NCBI GenBank assembly: GCA_036426205.1
Contig: CM071570.1
Location: forward strand, 1,406,788-1,470,787
DNA: 64,000 bases
From: Ascaphus truei
Lineage: Eukaryota; Chordata; Amphibia; Anura; Ascaphidae
Direction of reading: 5' to 3'
Made by a program: the position numbers and the translations under genes. The notes under the pieces were generated by a model. It searched no databases and had not been told where the DNA came from. It saw nothing but the letters and a program-made list of their open reading frames with translations. Positions 46,570 through 57,778 of this stretch are shown in pieces; position 1 is the first letter of the stretch, and the number at the start of each line of letters is the position of its first letter.

Positions 46570-48593
46570 TGTGAGTGGGTGGGGGGTTCAGGGTTAGGCT
46601 GGGTAGGGGACACGCTTCTGGGAAGAGTCCGATTAATGTGTACCATGGCTTCGTTACTGTGTTTACAGGCGCTCATATAGTGACCTTGACGATGGGTAGG
46701 TGTCTATAAGTGTTGAGTGAGCCTGGGTCTCTTGGGCCTCCCGGGGCGGTGAGGTTCGGGTGCGTCCCCTCCGTGGAGTGGTCCTTGGTGTGAGAAGAGG
46801 GGAAAGAGAGGAGGGTGGGGGGGTGGAGGGGAGGAGTTGGGGGAAGGTGGGGAGGAAAAGGGGGTGATCCGGAGGGGGGGGGAGGGGAGGATGGGGGGGA
46901 GATAAGGGGGAGAAGGGGGGGAGAAACAGTTCTGACATATCATAAGCATAGCATTCAATACCAACGTTGCCTCCTGCTTTAGTCCGGGCAGTGTCTCTCT
47001 CACCTATGTGTGGTGGGAACAGTTTTAGCAGAGTGAGAGGGAGTAGTTAGTTGGTGAAGGCGGGGGGGGGGGGGGGGTTGGTGGTAGGGTAGGGTGGGGG
47101 GAGGGAGAGGGAAGGGAAGAGGGGGGAGGGGAAGAGGGGGGAGGGGGAGAGGGGAGGGGGGGGGGGAGGGAGGGGGGGGGGGGAAGGGGGGGGGTGCGGT
47201 GGGGGCGGGTTGGTGGGGGAGGAGGGGGGGGGGGGGAGGGGGGAAGGGAGAGGGGGGGGGAAGGGGAGAGGGGGGGGAAGGGAGAGGGGGGGGGAGAGGG
47301 GGGGGGAAGGGAAGAGGGGGGGGCGAAGGGGGGGGGTAGGGAAGGGGGGAGTAGGGGAACGGGGGGGGGAGTAGGGGAACGGGGGGGGAGGTAAGGGAAC
47401 GGGGGGGGTACATATATCCGCATAAGCAACAATTTGTCTCAGCCTGTAAGTGAAGCAAGCATAATAACATGAGCTCCATTCGGAGCAAATAAACAGTAAC
47501 GTTCGCAGCAGCAAACAGCTTTTCATGGGGCCCTGAATCAAAATCAAAAGGGGGGGAACATCTATAAACGCTAACGATAAAGGAATGGGAGCTTGAGGGA
47601 AGGAGTCAATGTCTAATCCTGATAATCCTTCTAGGATAACACAACTATAGGGTAGTGAGGGGGGACCCAGCTGACTCTAGGGGTGGTAGGAAGAGACTCA
47701 GAGGGGAATATATATGTGGGTATCATAGTTTTACAGACCCCATCCCTGGAAGTATGACCGCGGAAGGGCTCATGTGGGGCTGTGGAGACTTGCGCTGGCA
47801 GCACTCCTCCAGGGAGGGAGAGGGAGCCCGGGATCCGGTGAGGGTATAAGATTGCCCCGGAAGGGCCCACGGCGAGAGAGGGGAGCGCCAGGTTGCCCCG
47901 ACTGGGAGTATCCTGTGGAATCAGTTGGAGGGAGCTTGCAACTCAGCAGGGGGCCACGTGGACCGGTGAGTTCGTTCCGGACGCCATTTTGGGGAGAAAT
48001 TTGGAGCAGGCGGATGGCGTTTTCCTCGTCGATCACCGGAGTAGCCGCGAAGATCCGCAGTTAGTCGCGCAGTATCCGCCCTCGATTATCCTTGGTGGGC
48101 TTTGGGACCGGGGAGGAAGAAGGGCGGCCGCGATCCGGAGGTCTCTCCATGGGAAGGTAAGAAGGTAAGGTCGCTTCAGGCGCCATTTGGGTGAGTTTCA
48201 GTGCTGATGCTGGCGTGGGGTCCGGGCGGGAGGTTGTTTGTCTGTGAGTTTTTCTTTATCTGTCGCGGGATGTTCTGCTCGGCAATCCGCTCCGAGGCTC
48301 CCACAGGTTGGTATTTTTCTGGTCCCGGTACACAGCTGGGTGGGCAGGTTGGAGGGAGTCCACGGGAAGGCCCAGGGTTTTTGCTAAGTGCATCAATCCT
48401 CAGGGTGGGATGGTGAGGAATTTACCCTTGTGGAATAATCAATTGAAAGGGAACCCCCATCTGTAGTTTATTTCTTCGCACGAAGGAGTAATGTTAGGGG
48501 ACAGTAGTGCTTTGCGTCGATCCACCGTAAGCTGGAGAGGTCGTTATAGACCTGAAGCGGTCGTGCGGAACCCGATCGTGTCCTCCCTCTGCT
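46570..48593 (-). repeat. Left arm of second palindrome (reverse copy of about 48,781-50,575)
   Basis: Reverse complement of the L1 segment to its right: the end of ORF1 and the ORF1-ORF2 spacer. Examples are 'cccaagaggcc...' and the mirrored 'taatcggactcttcccagaagcg' blocks. It carries indels relative to the right arm, and its G-rich run is much longer than the matching C run. Confidence 0.85.
47056..47412. other. Nearly pure G/A low-complexity run
   Basis: About 355 bp of G with scattered A. The mirror position in the right arm (49,986-50,078) is only about 93 bp of nearly pure C. The Pro/Ser-rich open frames across it are compositional artefacts. Confidence 0.85.
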
Positions 48594-48782
48594 ACCCACG
48601 CATCTGCGCGCATACCTGAAGGACTTCTTCCTCTCCATATGCCCAGACCTTGATTCCCGGGACTTGGAAATGGATAGGGCGCACAGAGCCCTGGGCCCGC
48701 GCTCCGAGGACCCCAACCGTCGGCGGGACGTGATCGTGCGGCTCCACAGCTACTCCACCAAAGACAAACTAATAGGAGCTAG
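48591..48782 (+). repeat. 192-bp direct repeat, right copy (hairpin 2 loop)
   Basis: Repeats 31,358-31,549 and forms the loop of the second palindrome. From here the L1 resumes normally. Confidence 0.9.
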
Positions 48783-49134
48783 CAGAGGGAGGGACACGAT
48801 CGCGTTCTGCAGCGACCTGCTTCAGGTCTATAACGACCTCTCCAAGCTTACGGTGGATCGACGCAAAGCACTACGTCCCCTAACATTACTCCTTCGTGCG
48901 AAAGAAATAAACTACAGATGGGGGTTCCCTTTCAAATTGATTATTCCCCACAAGGGTAAATTCCTCACCATCCGGCACCCTGAGGATATGATGCACTTAG
49001 CAAAAACCCTGGGCCTTCCCGTGGACTCCCTCCAACCTGCCCACCCAGCTGGTAACCGGGACCAGGAAAAAGATGACCAACCTGTGAGAGCCTCGGAGCG
49101 GATTGCCGAGCAGAGACAATCCCGCGACAGATAA
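48594..49134 (+). CDS. L1 ORF1p, C-terminal part (RRM end and C-terminal domain)
   Basis: The segment reads through LEMDRAHRALGPRSED, VIVRLHSYSTKDKL, TIAFCSDLLQVYNDLSKLTV, LLLRAKEINYRWGFPF and LIIPHKGKFLTIRHPEDMMH, and ends with a stop at 49,132-49,134. These are the RRM and C-terminal-domain motifs of L1 ORF1 (DRAHR, A....I.YRWGFPFKL). Its first 188 bases duplicate 31,361-31,549. The rest is the in-frame continuation of the ORF that starts at 30,891. ORF1 protein binds L1 RNA together with the ORF2 product. Confidence 0.85.
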
Positions 49135-50023
49135 AGAAAAACTCACAGACAAAACAACCTCCCGCCCGGATCCACGCCAGCATCAGCACTGAAACTCACC
49201 CAAAATGGCGCCTGAAGCGACCTTACCTTCTTACCTTCCCATGGAGAAGACCTCCGGATCGCGGCCGCCCTTCTTCCTCCCCGGTCCCAGAAGCCCCACC
49301 AAGGATAATCGGAGGGCGGATACTGCGCGACTAACTGCGGATCTTCGCGGCTACTCCCGGTGATCGACGAGGAAAACGCCATCGCCTGCTCCAAATTTCT
49401 CCCCAAAATGGCGTCCGGAACGAACTCACCGGTCCACGTGGCGCCCCTGGCTGAGTTGCAAGCTCCCTCCACAACTGATTCCACAGGATACTCCCAGTTC
49501 GGGGCAACCTGGCGCTCCCCTCTCTCGGCCGATGGGCCCTTCCGGGGCAATCTTATACCCTCACCGGATCCCGGGCTCCCTCTCCCTCCCTGGAGGAGTG
49601 CTGCCAGCGCAAGTCTCCACAGCCCCACATGAGCCCTTCCGCGGTCATACTTCCAGGGATGGGGTCTGTAAAACTATGATACCCACATATATTCCCCTCT
49701 GAGTCTCTTCCTACCACCCCTAAGAGTCAGCTGGGTACCCCCCTCACTACCCTATAGTTGTGTTATCCTAGAAGGATTATCAGGATTAGACATTGACTCC
49801 TTCCCTCAAGCTCCCATTCCTTTATCGTTAGCGTTATAGATGTTCCCCCATTTTGATTTTGATTCAGGGCCCCATGAAAAGCTGTTGCTGCTGCGAACGT
49901 TACTGTTATTGCTCCGAATGGAGCTCATGTTATTATGCTTGCTTCACTTACAGGCTGAGACAAATTGTTGCTTATGCGGATATATGTACCCCCCCGTTCC
50001 CTTACTCCCCCCCCGTTCCCCCA

Positions 50024-50055
<32 letters not shown>

Positions 50056-50975
50056 CCTACCCCCCCCCCCCCCCCCCCGCCTTCACCAACTAACTACCCT
50101 CTCACTCTGCTAAAACTGTTCCCACCAACACATAGGTGAGAGAGACACTGCCCGGACTAAAAGCAGGAGGCAACGTTGGTATTGAATGCTATGCTTATGA
50201 TATGTCAGAACTGTTCTCCCCCCCCTTCTGCCCCTTATCTCCCCCCCCAATCCCCTCCCCCCTCCCGTATCACCCCCTTTTCCTCCCACACCTTCCCCCA
50301 ACTCCTCCCCTCCACCCCCCCACCCTCCTCTCTTTCCCCTCTTCTCACACCAAGGACCACTCCACGGAGGGGACGCACCCGAACCTCACCGCCCCGGGAG
50401 GGCCCAAGAGACCCCAGGCTCACTCAACACTTATAGACACCTACCCGAGCGGTCAAGGTACACTATATGAGCGCCTGTAAACACAGTACAGAAGCCAGGT
50501 ACACATTAATCGGACTCTTCCCAGAAGCGGTCCCCTACCCAGCCTAACCCTGAACCCCCCACCCACTCACCTCCCCCCCACCGCCCACCCTTAGAACTGA
50601 GCAGCCCAGCGCCTGCCCTCTCCCCTTCCCACTCCCCACATTGCCCATACAGGAGAGAAACCCAATCTTCTAGGACACCCACGGTCTGCATGTTTTGGCT
50701 GTCACTTCCAATAGCTAAGGGTCTCTACTCGGCCCACCCTTACTGGAGACAGTCGTCGGACCCGCCCCCCTAGGGTCTTAAACCACCCCAACCGGTCTTT
50801 AAACCAGATCGGTTTCAAACTTTACAGACCCCAATAGGGTCTACCTTCCCTCTTTTCTACCTCCGCTGATCCTATCCCAGCGGTTCCCCTCCCACCCTAC
50901 CCCCCGTCCCACTTGGCTGTCCAGCTACCATCTTAACTTAAAGTTTACAAATAGTCAACGTCCATTCCAAGCAGA
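49135..50975 (+). other. Long L1 spacer between ORF1 and ORF2, with poly-C tract
   Basis: About 1.84 kb with no credible protein. A nearly pure C run lies at 49,986-50,078 and C-rich, Pro-coding stretches lie near 50,220-50,340. The spacer is far longer than in mammalian L1. It may be a family trait or may have been enlarged by the same assembly problem. Confidence 0.5.
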
Positions 50976-53900
50976 ATGTCACGCCAACAAGCTCTAAAGT
51001 TTATTTCCCTAAATGTCAAGGGCCTCCACAACACCAGAAAAAGACGCCTGGCCCTACAGGAACTTAAGAGGTTGGGAGGCGATGTTGTTTTCCTCCAGGA
51101 GACACACTTCACATCTCGGGAGCCGCCTAAAACATTCCAGCATGTGTATCCGATGAGCTACTTTGCCTCATATAGTAGTAAACGCAGAGGGGTCGCCATT
51201 CTGATTCGTCAGGGCACCCCATTTAATCTTGCTAAAATCCAGGCAGATCCAGAGGGAAGATTTATTGTGGTCTACGGTTCGCTCTCAGGCTCGGCAATCG
51301 CCCTTATTAACCTATATGCCCCAAACGAGAACCAGACAGATTTCTTAAAAACAGTTCTGGCAGAAATTGACTCCCAATACCTATCATCGCTACTTATTGC
51401 AGGCGATCTAAATATGGCTCTCAACCCTAAAGAAGATAAATCGAGCCTCCCAGGGCGACAACAATCCACCCAGTCACAAAGACTGGGGAAAAAATTCAAG
51501 GACATAATGGGGGACTTTTCACTTTTAGACATGTGGAGAACACAACACCAGGGACAAAGGGATTATACCTTTTACTCTGCCCCTCACCAGACATATTCCC
51601 GTATAGACTACTTTCTTGCTACCAAGAACATCCTAGAAGCCGCCCTAGATACTGACATCGGCCCAATCACGTGGTCAGATCATGCTCCCATCGCCCTGAC
51701 CCTATCCATTCCATTCGTGAAAACAACCTCGTATTCCTGGAGACTGAACGACTCCCTACTGAATCACTCGGAGACAGTACGGGAGATCAAAAAATCCCTT
51801 AAGGAATATTTCCGGATAAATATAGGCACTGTTACCTCTCCAGCGAGCCTGTGGGAAGCCCATAAGGCGACAATTAGAGGACATTTCATCTCGATTGCCT
51901 CCCATAGGAAAAAAACTAAACTTAAACAAACCAAAGAGCTAACAGACAAAATCATAAGTTTAGAACAACAGCATAAAAATAACCCTTCCCGGAAAATTTA
52001 TAAACAGTTGACTTCTACCAGAAGCGACTTAAGAATAATTCAAATGGACAATGTCGAAAAAGCTCTTAAATGGACGGGTCAGAGGTATTACGATAAAGGG
52101 AACAAGGCCGACAGACTTCTTGCTAGCAAGCTACGAGGCATACACAAAAGATCGCAAATAACGGCGTTTCGGAATAGTGCTGGTGAGCTCCTATACAATG
52201 AAAAAAAAATTGCAGAGGAATTCACTAAATTTTACTCTAAATTATATAACCTAAGGGCTCACTCTGCTAGCCCAGACCCGAAGGAGCTATCGGCTACCAT
52301 TGATTATCTAGCTGACTGTGACCTCCCCTCATTAACAGAGGAGGAACTCCTTCTCCTGAACGCCAAAATAACGGCGGAAGAACTAGAATGGGCCGTTAAG
52401 GCCTCCAAAATTTCTAAAACACCGGGCCCTGATGGTTTCACAAATGCCTACTATAAGAAGTTTCTCCCCATTCTGTCCACCCACCTTTTACAATTGTTCA
52501 ACTCATTCTTAGAAGGATGTCCTATCCCATCTTCAATGTCGTCCGCCAATTTGGCCATAATCCTTAAAGAAGGGAAGGACCCCACACAATGCGGTAGCTA
52601 TAGACCAATCTCACTGTTGAACAATTATCTAAAACTATACAGTAAAATATTGGCGAACAGACTTAATCCAATTCTCCCGAGACTAGTACACATGGACCAG
52701 GTCGGGTTTGTCCTGGGCCGTCAGGCCTCAGACAATACCCGTAAAATCATTAACCTTGTTGACCAGGCCCACCTTACAGACTCACAAGCTATGTTACTAA
52801 GCTTAGACGCAGAGAAGGCATTTGACAGAATTGACTGGCTGTTCCTAGACCAAACATTAAAAAAATTCGGATTCAGGGACTCCTTTCTTACGGGTGTCCA
52901 GGCGCTCTACCAAACTCCATCCGCCTCAGTTAGACTATCGGGTGGAGGAGCGGAACAAATCCACATTCGAAATGGTACCCGACAGGGTTGCCCCCTCTCC
53001 CCTCTCCTTTTCGCTCTCACGATTGAACCACTGGCGGCCAAAATAAGACAAAACCCAAACATCCAGGGTATACCTATGGCCACTGAACAATACAAAATTT
53101 CCCTATTCGCTGACGATATTATCCTGACCTTGACCAGACCCCTAACTTCCCTCCCCAACCTCCAGATGGAACTGACGGAGTTTGGAAAGGTTTCAGGATA
53201 TAAAATAAATAGCGACAAATCTGAGGCCCTAAATATTAGTCTTCCCGACCCCACAATCAAACTCCTCAAGCTGAATTTCAGCTACCGATGGTGCCCCTCA
53301 TGCATTAAGTATCTGGGAATTAATGTATCTAGGCACTATCGGGACCTATATAGGGATAACTACCCGAAACTATGGGATCAGATCAAAAGGGATCTAGATC
53401 GGTGGGAAGGTTATCAGATCTCATGGATTGGGAGGATGATCTCTACCAAAATGAATATACTCCCAAGAATGTTGTACCTATTCCAGACGCTCCCAATCCA
53501 GGTCCCGGCCGCCGATCTAAAATATATATAGAATAGACTACTCCACTTCATTTGGCAGGGTAAGAGACCCAGGGTAGCCAGATCAGTCCTGATGACCACG
53601 AGATCCAGAGGAGGGATGGGGGTGCCTGACCTATATAAATATTATCTAGCCGCTCAGCTCAGGCAGGTAGTAATGTGGAACTCAGACCCGACCCGATGTT
53701 GCTGGGTGGGAATGGAAACTCGGTGTGCCAAACTGCCTTCTCTGCAAGCCTGCCTCTGGAGCCTGAACAGAGGTGATGGCCACTTACATAATCTTAAGCT
53801 ACAGGCCTCACGATTCACGTGGGACACCTGGTCCAGTTGCAAACTTAAATTTAACCTCACATCCATAAACTCACAACTCACCCCCTTCGTTAATAACCCT

Positions 53901-54824
53901 AAATTCCCTCCAGGATGCGGATCTAAGCTGTTCGCCCACTTTCACACATGGGGTATAGAGGCGATTGCCGACGTACTGAGCCTAGGGAAGCTCCTGAGCT
54001 ACCAAGAACTGAGGAACAAATTTAAAATTACAAAATTGGACACCTTTAAATATCTACAAATTAGAAACTTCGTCAGAACTACGTGCCCTCATCCAGAATA
54101 CCCCACTCTCACGACGTTTGAACTCTTGTGTGAGGACAAGTCTTACCAGAAGGGACTCATCTCAGACATATACAATATCCTAATGCGCTCAATGTCCCCT
54201 ACACAGCACGACTACATGCTGCGATGGTCAGCTGACCTGAACGTTGAAATAGAAAGAGAGACTTGGGAGGAAATCTGGCAGGCAGCCTCAGAAACTTCCC
54301 TTTGCACCACAATTAAGGAAAACATCTATAAGATCATGTTTGGCTGGTATCTTACCCCAGCACGATTAAACCAGATCTACCCTCTGGCATCAGACCAATG
54401 TTGGAGAGGCTGTGGTAATAGAGGGGACATGGCCCACATCTGGTGGACCTGTCCAGAAATTGTGAAATACTGGGCCAAGGTCCAAATTCTTATAAAAGAG
54501 GTCACAGGCCTAGAAATTCCTATTGAACCACTGACCTTCCTGTTGGCAGCACCCATGCCGAATATAGTTCGGCCCACCAGGAAATTAATATCCTTCATTC
54601 TCACTGCGGCGAGATGCTGTATTGCGGCCTCCTGGAGGAAAACAGCTACGCCAGCGCTCAATACAATAAAGAAAAGGATTGGGGAAGTAATGAATATGGA
54701 AAGGCTCACAGCCAACATCAGACAAAAAACCCCGGCCTTTGAGGATATCTGGGAACCCTGGTTCCACTTTACCAGAGCGCCCCGATCTACCCAGGGAGGT
54801 GGGAGACTAACTCCCCCCCCATAA
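50976..54824 (+). pseudogene. L1 ORF2 (endonuclease and reverse transcriptase), one in-frame stop
   Basis: A single frame of 1,282 codons is broken only by TAG at codon 852 (53,529-53,531). Residues 1-240 form the apurinic endonuclease: FISLNVKGL, LQETHF (about 40), IAGDLNMAL, YSRIDYFLAT and TWSDHAPIAL. RT spans about 480-800, with TPGPDGFTNAYYK, SYRPISLLN, LDAEKAFDRIDW, GTRQGCPLSPLLFAL and the catalytic SLFADDIIL near 711. A cysteine motif CWRGCGNRGDMAHIWWTC lies near 1,142. All catalytic motifs look intact. The protein would nick target DNA and reverse-transcribe L1 RNA. The stop falls after the RT core, so a truncated EN-RT could still be made, but without the C-terminal domain needed in known L1s. 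Confidence 0.9.
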
Positions 54825-55123
54825 GAAAAAATCAGTACGAACCTCACCAGCCACACCCTATCAGCCCTGTAGGACGACAATACCCTCCCCCCCCCATCCC
54901 CATCCCCCCCCTCTCCCTCCCACCCCCTCAACCACCCCACCACCCTCCCTCCTTACCTTCTCTCTATGAAGGCTCCCCCCCTTTTTTTCATGGACAACTT
55001 AGGTTGCCCTTCTTTCCCCCCCTTTTAAAAAAAATATATGTTTTGGAAAATGTTAGGCTACAAAATTTGTCAGAAATGTTGTATTCTCTAAAAATGCCTA
55101 ATAAAAACATTGAAAAAAAAAAA

Positions 55124-55139
55124 AAAGAGGGACATGGAG
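55124..55139. repeat. Target-site duplication of L1 copy 2 (right)
   Basis: AAAGAGGGACATGGAG, identical to 30,739-30,754, directly after the L1 poly-A tail. Some of the leading A bases could belong to the tail. Confidence 0.8.
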
Positions 55140-55525
55140 AGGGGGGATGAAAGAGTGACATGGGGAAGGGGGGTTGAAAGAGTGGCATGGGGAGGGGGGT
55201 GAAAGAGACATGGGGGTGAGAGACATATTGGAGGGAGTGGGAGAGTGACACTGGGGGGCAGGGGAGGCACCTTGGGGGAAGGTGAGAGACATACACACTG
55301 GCTGGAGGGAGAAAGATAGACACTGAGGGGAGAGAGAAAGAGAGACACTGAGGGGAGGGAGAGAGAGAGACACTAGGGGGAGGGAGAGACTGGTGGGAGG
55401 AAGAGACACACTGGCTGGAGGGAGAGAGAGACACTGAGGGGAGGGAAAGACACACTGGCTGAGTGAGAGAGAGACACTGGGGGGAGGGAAAGTGAGAGAG
55501 ACACTGGTGGGAGGAAGAGGCACAC
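55140..55525 (+). repeat. Purine-rich minisatellite, right of the L1 insertion
   Basis: It continues the array at 30,596-30,754 ('gatgaaagagtgacatgggga...') and then drifts to a related 'gagagacactgaggggaggg' repeat. The Ser/Pro/Leu-rich open frames on its complement are compositional. Confidence 0.75.
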
Positions 55526-55529
55526 AATA

Positions 55530-55860
55530 TTTCCTCCGCAATATTACAAAGATTCGCCCTTTCCTCTGTTGCTCGACTGCTAAAACTCTGACTCAGGCCC
55601 TCATTCTCTCTCATCTCGATTACTGTAACCTCCTGCTGTCTGGCCTTCCTGCCTCTCACCTATCTCCCCTACAATCTATCCTAAACGCTGCTACCAGAAT
55701 CACACTACTCTTTCCTAAATCTGTCTCAGCGTCTCCCCGGTTGAAATCACTCTCCTGGTTTCCTATCAAATCCTGTATCACACATGCAATTCTCCTCCTC
55801 TCTTTTAAAGCTTTACACTCTTCTGCCCCTACTTACAAATCTACAGTATGCTTCATTTTA
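55530..55860 (+). pseudogene. L2-like LINE ORF2 C-terminal fragment
   Basis: The translation contains ALILSHLDYCNLLLSGLPAS, PLQSILNAATRITLL, SLSWFPIKSCITHAILLLSF and KALHSSAPTYKS. This is the highly conserved end of L2-clade RT (SRLDYCN.L..GLP, LQ..QNAAAR, LHWLPI..RI..K.L...FKAL.G.AP.Y). It is truncated on both sides and flanked by the minisatellite and AT-rich sequence (55,861-56,190) in which I see nothing. Confidence 0.75.
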
Positions 55861-56190
55861 ACATTGAGAGAAGAAGAAAAAACTCTGAATATGACAAAAT
55901 GGATTAAAAACAAATGTAAATTATTCTTGAACTTACTATATAACCTAATGTAATTTTACTCTAGGTGTAATACATCTCCCCCTGTTTTCCTAAAATACAT
56001 TTACAGGGAACCAGCTAACGTTTAATGATAGATTTTCTCAATATCATATAGATAAATCTCCTATTAAAAGAAACTTTTAAACTTTTAAATTTAACCTCAA
56101 CCTGTTTATTTAAAATCAATCAATTAAAAATCTCATCGTTGAAGAAAATTGCTATGCTTGCTTATGTTCCTAAAGGAACCACAAATTGGG

Positions 56191-57110
56191 AAACTTTGAA
56201 AAGCCCGCCCTAGCTTCATCGACTCAAGCCACAGATTCGCCTGGTTCTCTGACTGGGTGTTCTCCTTACATACACTCCGCTAAGCTATCCTTAGAATGGA
56301 GGTAGGAGGAGCGACCAATCAGAGAGTGGGAATTCCTCCCCGCCATCTAATAGGAATAGGGGCTCGTCTCTGGGCTGACGTCAGAGGAGGAGGCGTGCCA
56401 GGCCGGCTTGGGATACCCCATGGGTGGCACATTCTGCCGTTTCCCCCAGTCATCCCAGTGTCACCTACTAGGCAGGCTGCACTGAGTTTGGCAAACCAGA
56501 TGGTCCTTCCCACAGGGGGTCTCTGTTCTCCGGACTCAATACTCCGCCCTGCCACGGCCACTTAGCACCCCGACACCTCTCAACATCCCGTCTCCTCTTT
56601 CAACTTCGGACTCTATGCAGACGTGCTGGCACCTGAACCAGATGCCCTGGCTGACTGCATAGAGCCGTATAGTAAATGTAGAACATATTATAAAGTACAC
56701 TTTAATAAAGTATACACTTTGGCGAACCTTATAAGGGAAATGGATTTGGGATATTTGAAATCCAGGAGTCTGGGGGACACTGGGTTGGCACGGGGCAATT
56801 AGCCCCACGTACCGGCAAATCATGCTCTTCTCTGGGAGAATTAAAGGACTCCCAGCAGCTTCGGCCCCCCAACTCCTGCAAACAAAATCATTGCATTTCT
56901 ACCCAAATATCCCCCCTAAAACATACTCACAAGAAATCTCACAGTTCTAGGGAAAAGAGAACATGAAAACAGAAAAAAGCAGGGTCACTGTATTTTTACA
57001 TGTATAATCCCTGGTCCCTGGTTTATGGAGCTACCAGGGACCCCACGGTTTCAGGGGCAACCAGAGAGTTTAACCTTTATTAGATAGCCTGGTTAACCCC
57101 TTCCGTCACA
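56191..57110 (-). mobile_element. LTR-B copy (minus orientation)
   Basis: It shares 'aactttgaaaagcccgccc', 'ctccgctaagctatccttag', the CRE block at about 56,374-56,395, an AATAAAG stretch near 56,704 and the ending 'taaccccttccgtcaca' with the other copies. The 3' third of the LTR is missing on the left. Confidence 0.6.
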
Positions 57111-57254
57111 CACACTTTATTTTAAATAATTTTAAATATGGAACTGAAACATCCATCCATGCCCCATGTACCCCATGTTTGCAGAAAGTCCTATTGTAAA
57201 GTGTTAAGCAGGTAACCCCCTAGCATTGTATCTGCCAGTACTGTTTGTGTTAGG

Positions 57255-57640
57255 GCAGGGGTGCGCAAACTGGGGAGTGCAAGAGTTTCTAAGGGGGCAC
57301 GTGGCGGTTACAGAGGCCACACGCATCCCCAAGGCATTTAAATTAAATGCCGGGGGAGGTGTGGGGCCTCTGTAATTTCCCTTAACTGCTCCCTACCGGC
57401 TCCTCAGTGATGCCTCGCCATGGCAATGTGGCGTTAAATTATGCCGTGGTTCATGTGATGTGACATGTTGCCATGGCAACGTGCGTCAAATGATACTGCG
57501 AGGTCACGTAATGTCATTCCCTTGCGTCGTCGTTTGACGCCAGGTCTTAGGAGAGGAGGGGCACGAGCTCTGGGTCTGCCAGGCGGAGGAGCGCAGCTCA
57601 GAAACATTGCGGAATCCTGTGTTAAGGTATAAATGACGTA
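57255..57640. repeat. GC-rich hAT-like repeat fragment
   Basis: It starts CAGGGGTGCGCAAACTGGGG, resembling a hAT-type terminal sequence, and a similar 'gtgcgcaaactgtgg' occurs at 30,363. No matching inverted end was found, so it is a partial copy or a wrong call. Confidence 0.35.
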
Positions 57641-57778
57641 TGTGGGAATGATAACCCCCCTTTATTGATACCATCAGTTTAATTTTCCCACCAAACCATC
57701 TATGAAATTATAAATCTATACTGGCTTTATTCTCCATCATGAAAAATCATAGAAAGAGAGTACTCACATAAAACATAC

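Larger units (their letters stand above)
30755..55123 (+). mobile_element. Nearly intact LINE-1 (L1 copy 2), disrupted by a 17.2-kb anomalous block
   Basis: The 5' end begins directly after the target-site duplication and ORF1 starts 136 bp later. ORF2 ends at 54,824. The 3' region has AATAAAAACATTG followed by A14 and the second duplication. Subtracting the duplicated-loop interval (17,233 bp offset) leaves an element of about 7.1 kb, a sensible full length for a vertebrate L1. Only one nonsense codon in ORF2 was seen in the coding parts, so the insertion is young. It lies in V2R intron 1, antisense to the gene. Confidence 0.8.

Noticed and set aside
47000..47547. Pro/Ser-rich and Gly/Arg-rich open frames on both strands
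   Set aside because: They are the translation of a nearly pure G/A run, without start context or any domain.
55088..55659. Long Ser/Leu/Pro-rich minus-strand frame (up to 223 codons)
   Set aside because: It covers the complement of a purine-rich minisatellite; the repeats vary in length and phase and show no protein conservation.
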